Made by a program: the position numbers and the translations under genes | In this document: positions 1 through 5,482 of the stretch, piece by piece | Position numbering within the stretch: position 1 is the stretch's first letter | How the letters are laid out: each line of letters starts with the position of its first letter | Notes under the pieces: model-generated | What the model saw: the letters and a program-made list of their open reading frames with translations, nothing else | The model's database searches: none | Told to the model about the DNA's origin: nothing | Assembly (NCBI GenBank): GCA_002509495.1 | Contig: DAEV01000006.1 | Coordinates: forward strand, 11,910-18,737 | Reading direction: 5' to 3' | Source of the DNA: Methanolinea sp. UBA473 | Lineage (GTDB): Archaea > Halobacteriota > Methanomicrobia > Methanomicrobiales > Methanospirillaceae | Length of the DNA stretch: 6,828 nt

Positions 1-233
1 ACCCTCGCACTCTTCTTGGTGGGCTTGTCGCTCGTATTGCCCATCTCCCACATGGCAAAGAGGGAGCGGCGGTGCACCGGCTTCAACCCGTCCCGGACAT
101 CGGGAATGGCACGCCCGATGATGACGCTCATCGCGTAATCGATGTACGAGACCTTCATCTCCTTTTCAATGCTGACCTCTTCCACCTTCGCGGGGATCGG
201 ATCCCCGGGAGGCGGATTTTGATCAGATGTCAA
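1..233 (-). CDS. gyrA: DNA gyrase subunit A, N-terminal fragment (runs off the left edge)
   Basis: GyrA carries the DNA breakage-reunion activity of gyrase and works with GyrB as an A2B2 tetramer that introduces negative supercoils using ATP. Only the first 77 complete codons are in the window. After a proline-rich, poorly conserved leader of about 20 residues comes the family signature YIDYAMSVIIGRAIPDVRDG (residues 30-49), followed by LKPVHRR. The catalytic tyrosine and the quinolone-resistance region lie beyond the edge. I chose the TTG at 233-231 as the start because a strong Shine-Dalgarno sequence (GGGAGGT, 248-242) lies 8 bases upstream, and the next in-frame ATG (residue 26) falls too close to the conserved core. 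The gene overlaps the 3' end of gyrB by 11 bases, so translation is probably coupled. The identification is secure; the start is well supported but not proven. Confidence 0.95.
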   Translation of the reverse strand, partial: MTSDQNPPPGDPIPAKVEEVSIEKEMKVSYIDYAMSVIIGRAIPDVRDGLKPVHRRSLFAMWEMGNTSDKPTKKSAR

Positions 234-2277
234 GGTTCTTTACCTCCCGGGCATGCCGCTTGATGAAATCTTTCCGGGCCTCCACATCCTTGCCCATGAG
301 AGTTTTGAATATCTCGTTCGCTTCCATTGCATCCTCGATCATGACTTTCTTGAAGAGCCGGTGTTCCGGATTCATGGTGGTGTCCCAGAGCTGCTGGGCA
401 TTCATCTCCCCGAGACCCTTGTATCTCTTGACGGAAACCCCCTTTTCCCCCATTTCCGCGAGCATTTTTTTCATGTCCTCTTCTTTATAGGCATATTTTT
501 CCGTTTTCCCTTTTGCGAGCGAGAACAGGGGGGGCTGCGCGATGTAAATATACCCTGCTTCGATCAGCTTGGGCATCGATTTATGGAAGAAGGTCAGGAG
601 CAAAGTCCTGATATGGGAGCCGTCCACATCCGCATCCGTCATGATCACGATCCGGTGGTAACGTGCCCGGGATAAATCAAAATTTTCGCCGATCCCGGTT
701 CCGATTGCCGATACAAGGGTCTGGATCTCGGCATTTTTCAGGAGCTGGTGTTCCCCGGCTTTCTCCACGTTCAGGATCTTTCCCCGGAGCGGAAGGATCG
801 CCTGGAACTTCCTGTCCCTGCCCTGCTTGGCGCTTCCTCCTGCCGAATCCCCTTCCACGATATAGATCTCGCTCTTTTCGGGATTGCGTTCGGAACAGTC
901 CGCAAGTTTCCCGGGTAATCCTCCACTTTCCAGCGCACCTTTCCGCCGGGCAAGGTCCCGAGCGTTCCGGGCAGCCTCCCGGGCTTTCGCGGCAGAGAGT
1001 GCTTTTTCGACAATGACCTGGAGCACTTTGGGATTTTCATCGAAGTATTCGGAAAGAGCGGAATATACGAGGGAATCAGTAATGCCTTTTACAATGCTGT
1101 TCCCAAGTCGCATTTTGGTCTGCCCCTCGAACTGGGGATTCGCCAGCTTGACCGATACGACAGCGGTCATGCCCTCCCTGACATCTTCGCCGCGAAGTGT
1201 GATCGAGGAATTTTCTTTGATGAGCCCGTTCCTTTTGGCCATGGTATTGATGGCACGGGTAATCGCACTCCTGAATCCTTCGAGGTGCGTCCCCCCTTCC
1301 CGGGTATTGACGGAATTCACGTAGGAAAAAATCTTCTCGTCGTATCCTTTCGTGTACTGGATTGCAACATCGAATTCAAACTTGTTTTCCTCGTCTTTCC
1401 TGGAGATAAAGATGGGGACCGGGTTGAGGCACTCGGCCCCCTCCGTCAGGTAGTTGACGAACTCGGACAGACCACCCAGATACTGATACCGGTCATGGTC
1501 GCCGTTCCGTTCGTCCGTGATCAGGATAATCAATCCCGCATTCAGGAATGCAAGCTCTCTCAACCTGTGAGTAAGGATATCATAATCAAAACTGACCGTC
1601 TCGAAGATCGAAGCATCCGGATTGAAGGTGATCCTCGTCCCCGACATTTTTGACCCGAATTTTTCCAGGAACCGGTTCCTGTCCCCCGTTCCCAATTCCT
1701 GGAGTTCCGCATCAGGCGCAGGGACTCCCTGATCCCCCGTACCTTCAGGCATGGAGGGTTCCGCGTACCACTGCATGTAACGGGTGCGAAGCTCGGAGAG
1801 GGTCTCCTCCCGCCCGCAGCATGGTGAAATCGTCTTTCCCTGGGAGAACCGCATGTCATAGACATTGCCGTCCCTGTAGACCCGGGCATCGAGCCAGCTC
1901 GAGAGGGCATTGACCACGGAGACTCCGACTCCATGGAGACCTCCCGATACCTGGTAGCTGTCCTTATCGAATTTGCCGCCGGCATGGAGAACGGTAAGCA
2001 CCACTTCGAGCGCGCACATCCCGTTCTTTTCCATCCGGTCAACGGGAATCCCTCTCCCGTTATCCTCCACGGTGACGGAGCCGTTCTTATTGATCGTCAC
2101 CCAGATGCGGCTGCAGTACCCCGCCAGGGCTTCGTCGATGGAGTTGTCCACCACCTCGTAAACAAGGTGGTGCAGTCCCCGGGAGTCCGTGCTCCCGATG
2201 TACATGGCAGGGCGTTCCCGGACCGGCTGCAGACCCTCCAGTACCGTGATATGGGATGCATCATACGTATCGGTCAA
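223..2277 (-). CDS. gyrB: DNA gyrase subunit B (ATPase subunit), with an extra segment of about 50 residues
   Basis: GyrB is the ATP-driven subunit of gyrase; it captures a second DNA segment and works with GyrA, encoded immediately downstream. The 684-residue product has the GHKL ATPase first: catalytic Glu41 and Asn45 in EVVDNSIDEA, EDNGRGIP (71-78), GGLHGVGVSVVNALS (112-126). The transducer domain carries QTK with Lys388, which should contact the ATP gamma phosphate. The TOPRIM domain follows, with EGDSAGGSA (475-483) and DADVDG (548-553), then the C-terminal RYKGLGEMN (618-626). It lacks the long TOPRIM insert that makes E. coli GyrB 804 residues, yet is longer than the roughly 640 usual for short GyrBs. 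The excess lies at about residues 150-212, where E. coli has only a short loop. The start must be the TTG at 2277-2275: the codon before it is an in-frame TGA, and GGAGGGG lies 5 bases upstream. An ATG overlapping the same spot is in another frame. TopoVI B is excluded by the TOPRIM and C-terminal motifs. Confidence 0.97.
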   Translation of the reverse strand: MTDTYDASHITVLEGLQPVRERPAMYIGSTDSRGLHHLVYEVVDNSIDEALAGYCSRIWVTINKNGSVTVEDNGRGIPVDRMEKNGMCALEVVLTVLHAGGKFDKDSYQVSGGLHGVGVSVVNALSSWLDARVYRDGNVYDMRFSQGKTISPCCGREETLSELRTRYMQWYAEPSMPEGTGDQGVPAPDAELQELGTGDRNRFLEKFGSKMSGTRITFNPDASIFETVSFDYDILTHRLRELAFLNAGLIILITDERNGDHDRYQYLGGLSEFVNYLTEGAECLNPVPIFISRKDEENKFEFDVAIQYTKGYDEKIFSYVNSVNTREGGTHLEGFRSAITRAINTMAKRNGLIKENSSITLRGEDVREGMTAVVSVKLANPQFEGQTKMRLGNSIVKGITDSLVYSALSEYFDENPKVLQVIVEKALSAAKAREAARNARDLARRKGALESGGLPGKLADCSERNPEKSEIYIVEGDSAGGSAKQGRDRKFQAILPLRGKILNVEKAGEHQLLKNAEIQTLVSAIGTGIGENFDLSRARYHRIVIMTDADVDGSHIRTLLLTFFHKSMPKLIEAGYIYIAQPPLFSLAKGKTEKYAYKEEDMKKMLAEMGEKGVSVKRYKGLGEMNAQQLWDTTMNPEHRLFKKVMIEDAMEANEIFKTLMGKDVEARKDFIKRHAREVKNLDI
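241..248 (-). promoter_or_regulatory. Ribosome binding site of gyrA, inside gyrB
   Basis: On the minus strand GGGAGGTA is complementary to the 3' end of 16S rRNA and sits 8 bases before the TTG at 233-231. It lies inside the last codons of gyrB, and it is the main reason for placing the gyrA start at this non-ATG codon. Confidence 0.75.
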
Positions 2278-2282
2278 TCATT

Positions 2283-2289
2283 CCCCTCC
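2283..2289 (-). promoter_or_regulatory. Ribosome binding site of gyrB
   Basis: GGAGGGG on the minus strand ends 5 bases before the TTG start at 2277. It fixes the start, since the reading frame is closed by a TGA directly upstream of that TTG. A run of seven T (minus strand, 2292-2298) precedes it by only two bases. Confidence 0.75.
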
Positions 2290-2328
2290 GGAAAAAAACA
2301 TACGTCCGACTATGCAAAACCGACGTCA

Positions 2329-2338
2329 CATATAGTAT
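2329..2338 (-). promoter_or_regulatory. Candidate TATA box for gyrBA
   Basis: The minus strand reads ATACTATATG here, the most TATA-like stretch in the gap upstream of gyrB. An archaeal start of transcription about 25 bases downstream would fall near 2308, leaving a leader of roughly 30 bases that includes the Shine-Dalgarno site. This spacing is what the family of archaeal TBP/TFB promoters would predict. No BRE is obvious. The call rests on composition and spacing only. Confidence 0.45.
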
Positions 2339-2370
2339 TGGACGCCGGAACACTTAAGGGTAAGGGAGGG

Positions 2371-2393
2371 ATTCCAGGCCCAACTACTGGAAT
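2371..2393. repeat. Inverted repeat around the stop codon of the small unknown gene
   Basis: ATTCCAG (2371-2377) and CTGGAAT (2387-2393) are perfect inverted copies of 7 bases around a 9-base loop. The loop contains the TAG stop of the 102-residue gene. No T tract follows on the minus strand, so it is not a typical archaeal terminator. It could stabilise the 3' end of the mRNA, or it may be chance. Confidence 0.4.
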
Positions 2394-2692
2394 TCTCCGA
2401 GATCCGGGTCCTGGATGCCCAGCGCCTTGTCGACTGCGAGGATCAGCTTGGACAGGATCTTCTGGATCTCCGCTGCTTCCTCCCTGTCCAGGGTCCCGGG
2501 CTGGTGCCACACGATCCTCTTCCGAAGAGCATTTGCCAGTTCTTCGACCTCTGTGCCCCTGAACTGGTCCGGGACGATAAAATCGCTCAGGTGATCGGAG
2601 ACTCCGAAGAAGGCCTCCTCCGGTTTGAGAGCGAAGTGTTTGCAGATCAGTACCAGGTTGGTGATGAACCCTCGCCCGAATTGGCTGGCCAT
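2384..2692 (-). CDS. Small protein of unknown function (102 residues)
   Basis: I do not recognise a named family. The product has no obvious signal peptide and no clear transmembrane helix. It is predicted to be soluble and largely helical, with a moderately hydrophobic N-terminal third (ITNLVLICKHFAL, about residues 10-22), a central region, and an amphipathic, charged C-terminal helix from about residue 67 (LDREEAAEIQKILSKLILAV) to 91. No zinc-binding cysteine pairs or nucleotide-binding motif are visible; the single cysteine is Cys17. The frame is open for the whole gap between cbiQ and the gyrase promoter, and its base composition resembles its neighbours, which supports a real gene. It begins 38 bases after cbiQ with an ATG but no Shine-Dalgarno sequence, so it may be expressed by read-through from cbiQ or from a leaderless transcript. 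My impression is that it is a conserved hypothetical of Methanomicrobiales; this is not verified. Confidence 0.75.
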   Translation of the reverse strand: MASQFGRGFITNLVLICKHFALKPEEAFFGVSDHLSDFIVPDQFRGTEVEELANALRKRIVWHQPGTLDREEAAEIQKILSKLILAVDKALGIQDPDLGEFQ

Positions 2693-2716
2693 GTACGTGT
2701 GAAGGGAGCGGGGAGC

Positions 2717-2723
2717 AAAAAAA
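2717..2723 (-). terminator. Oligo-T terminator after cbiQ
   Basis: Seven consecutive T on the minus strand begin 7 bases after the cbiQ TGA. Archaeal RNA polymerase terminates efficiently at such U-rich tracts without needing a hairpin, so this is the likely end of the importer transcript. The 102-residue gene would then depend on partial read-through or on its own weak promoter. Confidence 0.5.
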
Positions 2724-2730
2724 GGTGCGG

Positions 2731-3558
2731 TCAGAGGATGTGGAGGGAGTGAACGAACAAGAGGACAGGGGTCGCGATCACCACAAACAGTCCTCCGACG
2801 AGGAAGATCCTGTCGCTTCGGAAGAGGGGTTTATTCCGGATGTAAAGGTGGCTTTCCCTGCCGTAACCCCTGCAGAGCATGGCCAGGTATGTCCGCTCCC
2901 CCTGCTCGTACGACCGGATAAAGAGGGTTCCGATCGTGAACGCCAGGGTACGCAACCGGTAGCGGTAGGGCAGCCTCGAATCCGATGCCTGGAAGCACCG
3001 CGTCGCCAGCGATTCGTTGATCTTCCGGTACATGTACCCGAAGACGAAAAGGTACCGGATCATCATCCCGAGGGTAAGGGTGAATTCCGCCGGAAGCCCC
3101 ATCCTGCCCGCCCCTTCGAGAAGGTCCTGCATGCGTGTGGTGGAGGAGAGGAGGATGATGAAGGAGACCGAGACCAGGAACTTGAGGAGGAGGATTCCGG
3201 CGAACTCGATCGATTCCGCATAGACGTGGATCCCGAGGGGAAGGTCGAGGATGGGTGTGAAGACCTCGTAATACGGGTTCTGCACGAAGACCTGGACGAG
3301 GATGATGAACAGCCCGAAGGGCAGGATTACGGCCAGCCTCTGGAGGTAGACGATCGGGGAGAGACGGGAGAGGCCCCACAGAAGGAGGAGGAAGACGAGG
3401 AAGACGAGGGCGACAGGAAATACGAGCGGTGAATAGGGTACCGCAACCATCGCCACGATCGCGGCGAATGCAACGATGATCTTGACCCTCGCGTCAAGGT
3501 CATGAATGAAGCTTTTTTTGTAGGTCTGCTTCTCGAGGAAAAAGAGATCCTCGATCAT
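2731..3558 (-). CDS. cbiQ: Cobalt/nickel ECF transporter, transmembrane coupling component (T component)
   Basis: CbiQ is the membrane subunit that transmits ATP-driven movement of CbiO to the metal-binding CbiM. The 275-residue length is typical. Hydrophobic segments are visible at about residues 26-60 (a long stretch, probably two helices), 74-92, 119-138, 160-176 and 251-270. The cytoplasmic region between them has the family's paired coupling signatures: an ATR at 185-187 following KINESL, and CRG at 229-231 in ERTYLAMLCRGYG, the counterpart of the usual A-R-G motifs that dock into the ATPase grooves. The first residue is Cys rather than Ala in the second motif, a mild variation. Its ATG overlaps the cbiO stop by 4 bases (ATGA), implying translational coupling. 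In well-known bacterial operons cbiQ precedes cbiO; here it follows. Co2+ versus Ni2+ cannot be told from this subunit. Confidence 0.93.
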   Translation of the reverse strand: MIEDLFFLEKQTYKKSFIHDLDARVKIIVAFAAIVAMVAVPYSPLVFPVALVFLVFLLLLWGLSRLSPIVYLQRLAVILPFGLFIILVQVFVQNPYYEVFTPILDLPLGIHVYAESIEFAGILLLKFLVSVSFIILLSSTTRMQDLLEGAGRMGLPAEFTLTLGMMIRYLFVFGYMYRKINESLATRCFQASDSRLPYRYRLRTLAFTIGTLFIRSYEQGERTYLAMLCRGYGRESHLYIRNKPLFRSDRIFLVGGLFVVIATPVLLFVHSLHIL

Positions 3559-4388
3559 GCTCCCCTCTTATAAGCGGAGAGGAGCGCCCTCTCGGCCTCG
3601 GCATAGGTGTATGCCATGGAGACCTCCACGCCCTTTTCCCGGAGGGACCGGATGAGTTTCGGCAGCACCGGGACGTCGAGGCGCACCGAGGAGAGGAGGT
3701 CGTCCCGCAGGAAGATCTCCTCCGTCGTCCCCTGTGCCGCGATCTGCCCTTTGTGCATGACGTAGATGTAGTCAGCCACCTCCGGGACGAGGGAGACGTC
3801 ATGGGTGGAGAAGATGACCGTCATCCCATAGGTGCGGGACAGTGAGTTGATGAAGTCGACGAGGTCCCGTACTCCCTGGGGATCGAGGCCTGCGGTAGGC
3901 TCGTCCAGGACAAGAACCTGGGGCTCCATGGCGATGACCCCGGCGATGGCGACCCGCTTCTTCTCTCCGCCGGACAGGTGATGGGGAACCCGCTCCCGCA
4001 GGTGCTCGATCCCGACAACGGCCAAGGCCTCGGTCACGCGGTGGCGGACGATATCCTCGTCCAGGCCGAGGTTGGTGGGGCCGAATGCGACATCCTGTTC
4101 CACGGTAGGCGAGATGATCTGGTCGTCGGGGTTCTGGAAGACCACCCCTACGAACTTCCGCACCTCGCGGAGATTCTCCCTTGTGATGGGCTCCCCGTGG
4201 ATGAGGACGCTCCCTGACGTCGGCCGGAAGATTCCGTTGAAGTGTTTGAAAAGCGTGCTTTTCCCAGCCCCGTTGGCACCGATCACCGCAATCCTGGCGT
4301 TACGCGGGGCGATAAAGTTCACCCTGTCCAGGCCCTTCACATTGCCGGGATAGACATACGTGAGATCTCTTGTCTCAATCAGGTGCAT
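3555..4388 (-). CDS. cbiO: Cobalt/nickel ECF transporter, ATP-binding component
   Basis: This ABC ATPase powers metal uptake through the CbiMNQ membrane complex. Counting from the chosen start, the 277-residue product has Walker A GANGAGKST (37-45), Q-loop Gln85 in VVFQNPDDQ (the FQNPDDQ form typical of ECF ATPases), signature LSGGEKKR (138-145), Walker B VLVLDEP (158-164) and H-loop His196 (STHD). The C-terminal 45 residues form the small extra domain common in CbiO. I placed the start at the ATG at 4388-4386 because it gives the normal family N-terminus (MHLIETRDLTYVYPG). The frame stays open upstream to 4484 but that extension overlaps cbiN and reads through its end, giving 32 residues with no family similarity. 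A weak purine-rich site (GAGAAGGA, 4399-4406) lies 10 bases upstream of the ATG. All catalytic residues are present, so it should be active. Confidence 0.95.
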   Translation of the reverse strand: MHLIETRDLTYVYPGNVKGLDRVNFIAPRNARIAVIGANGAGKSTLFKHFNGIFRPTSGSVLIHGEPITRENLREVRKFVGVVFQNPDDQIISPTVEQDVAFGPTNLGLDEDIVRHRVTEALAVVGIEHLRERVPHHLSGGEKKRVAIAGVIAMEPQVLVLDEPTAGLDPQGVRDLVDFINSLSRTYGMTVIFSTHDVSLVPEVADYIYVMHKGQIAAQGTTEEIFLRDDLLSSVRLDVPVLPKLIRSLREKGVEVSMAYTYAEAERALLSAYKRGA

Positions 4389-4420
4389 GGGAGAATTGTC
4401 CTTCTCAATGGTTGGCCGAG

Positions 4421-4433
4421 AAAAATTAAAAAA
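4421..4433 (-). promoter_or_regulatory. T-rich element between cbiN and cbiO (partial terminator or internal promoter)
   Basis: Directly after the cbiN stop, the minus strand has six T, two A, then five T (TTTTTTAATTTTT). Two readings fit. It may be an oligo-T terminator that ends part of the cbiMN transcript. It may instead be an AT-rich TATA element: its centre is about 40 bases from the cbiO ATG, so transcription could start near 4403 with a short leader. Both would give cbiOQ expression independent of cbiMN. Confidence 0.4.
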
Positions 4434-4437
4434 TCTT

Positions 4438-4785
4438 TCATTCTGAACGGGAAAACAGGCGTCCCAGTCCGAAGGCGACTCCAAGGACTATGAGGGTACC
4501 GAGGACGATCGCCAGTGCTTCCCCGGACTTCGCGAGCCCTTCAAGGGTATAGTCCGGGAATGGCGATTCAAAGGAGAACGTGTTCCCCGTGATGCCCTGC
4601 ACTTCCTCTTCTGCCTGGCCTGCGGCATGCTCGTCCAGTTCCTCCCCCTGGATCTCCTTTGCCCCGAAGATTCCGAAGAACGCACTCTCCAGCCCGTCGG
4701 GATTCCCCGATGCGAGGAAGGGAGCTGCCACAGCGATGACGAGTGCGAGGATCACACCGAATATAAGGTAGTTTTTCCCTTCCAT
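4438..4785 (-). CDS. cbiN: Cobalt/nickel transporter accessory component with PDGLE motif (CbiN/NikN-like)
   Basis: This small membrane protein is the accessory subunit that assists CbiM in metal loading. The 115 residues comprise a first membrane helix (about 6-24), an extracytoplasmic segment, and a second helix (about 89-110) ending in a basic LGRLFSR tail. The segment starts with PDGLE (29-33) and ends with SPFPDYTLEGL (74-84), the two hallmarks of the PDGLE domain, which is found in stand-alone N subunits and fused to some CbiM/NikM proteins. Between them is an acidic stretch (about 45-62, KEIQGEELDEHAAG and following Glu residues) with one histidine, His53. The start ATG overlaps the cbiM stop by one base (TGATG), so the two are translationally coupled. 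PDGLE-type N subunits occur in both cobalt and nickel systems as far as I know, so NikN is an equally possible name. Confidence 0.85.
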   Translation of the reverse strand: MEGKNYLIFGVILALVIAVAAPFLASGNPDGLESAFFGIFGAKEIQGEELDEHAAGQAEEEVQGITGNTFSFESPFPDYTLEGLAKSGEALAIVLGTLIVLGVAFGLGRLFSRSE

Positions 4786-5423
4786 CAGGAAGACACCCCC
4801 TTCGTTTCCGATAGAAGGTCGGGCCTAGCGGTGAAGATGAGGTAGAGTGCCACCGCGGTGATTCCTCCCTCGATCACCCCGATGACCGCATGGTAGAGCC
4901 CCATTGTAACGAGGCCGATCTCCAGGGGGAATGTTCCTGCGATCGCCATCTCTACCGCGGTGATCAGGGCGGCCACGAAGAGCGAGAGCCAGCCCGCGAT
5001 GAACGCTGCAGGATACGGATTTTTGATGCCCATACAGATACCGCGGTAGCTGTAGTAACCCACGAATCCGCCGATCACACCCATGTTGAGGATATTGGCC
5101 CCCATGACGGTGATTCCCCCGTCGCCGAAAAGTACTCCCTGCACGATGAGGACAAGGGTGAGTACGAAGACTGCGGCAAAGGGAGATCCGAGGACGATCG
5201 CGGCCAGGGCGGCACCCATCATGTGGCCGCTTGTCCCCCACGGGATCGGGATGTTGATGGCCTGGATGGCAAAGATCCCTGCGGCCAGCACTGCCACTAG
5301 GGGGACCTTCTCGTCCCTCATTTCGTTCCGGGCCCATCGGAGGGAGAGTGCGATAAAGATCAGTGCAATGATCCAGTACACTGCTGCCTGGGGGATGGGA
5401 ATAAATGCGTCCGGGATATGCAT
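4785..5423 (-). CDS. cbiM: Cobalt/nickel ECF transporter, substrate-binding membrane component
   Basis: CbiM is the S component that captures Co2+ or Ni2+. The start is the ATG at 5423-5421, giving MHIPDAFIP at the N-terminus. In this family the free amino group, Met1 and His2 form part of the metal site, so the longer reading that begins at 5462 would destroy function. The chosen start also has a good ribosome binding site (AGGAG, 5429-5433), 5 bases upstream. The 212 residues contain six or seven hydrophobic segments. GTSGHMMGA places His67 where the third metal ligand is expected by analogy to the solved NikM structure, and DGGITVMGANILNMG (101-115) is a further family signature. His178 in GLYHAV also lies in a membrane segment. 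It is the first gene of the importer cluster, with cbiN overlapping its end. No substrate-discriminating residue can be read with confidence. Confidence 0.94.
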   Translation of the reverse strand: MHIPDAFIPIPQAAVYWIIALIFIALSLRWARNEMRDEKVPLVAVLAAGIFAIQAINIPIPWGTSGHMMGAALAAIVLGSPFAAVFVLTLVLIVQGVLFGDGGITVMGANILNMGVIGGFVGYYSYRGICMGIKNPYPAAFIAGWLSLFVAALITAVEMAIAGTFPLEIGLVTMGLYHAVIGVIEGGITAVALYLIFTARPDLLSETKGVSS

Positions 5424-5427
5424 GGTA

Positions 5428-5433
5428 TCTCCT
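5428..5433 (-). promoter_or_regulatory. Ribosome binding site of cbiM
   Basis: AGGAGA on the minus strand ends 4 bases before the ATG at 5423. It discriminates between the short MHIPD start and the upstream in-frame candidate at 5462, which would place this site inside the coding sequence. Confidence 0.7.
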
Positions 5434-5471
5434 GGTAATACTAATCTTAAATATTGTAACAACCAATAGGT

Positions 5472-5482
5472 AAAAAATATTA
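5472..5482 (-). promoter_or_regulatory. AT-rich element: terminator of the reductase gene and/or TATA box of cbiMNOQ
   Basis: Immediately after the reductase TAG, the minus strand reads TAATATTTTTT (5482-5472), including six consecutive T (5472-5477). The T6 run is suited to archaeal termination. The same stretch is TATA-like, and a start about 25 bases downstream (near 5451) would leave a leader of about 28 bases with the cbiM ribosome binding site. A second AT-rich stretch (AATATTTAAG, 5445-5454) is too close to the ATG to be a TATA box unless the ribosome binding site is lost. With only 59 bases between genes, both functions may share the element. Confidence 0.4.

Noticed and set aside
2725..3432. 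Plus-strand open frame of 235 codons, very rich in Asp and Glu
   Set aside because: It is the antisense shadow of cbiQ, whose hydrophobic codons read as acidic codons on the other strand. cbiQ has family motifs and operon overlaps; this frame has none.
4389..4484. N-terminal extension of CbiO by 32 residues
   Set aside because: The extra residues have no ABC-transporter similarity and overlap the end of cbiN. The ATG at 4388 gives the normal family start.
5424..5462. N-terminal extension of CbiM by 13 residues
   Set aside because: The family requires a free N-terminal Met-His for metal binding, and the ribosome binding site at 5428-5433 serves the shorter start.
5424..5482. Cobalamin riboswitch upstream of cbiM
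   Set aside because: The gap is only 59 bases and AT-rich, far too short for that aptamer, and no conserved B12-box-like sequence is present.
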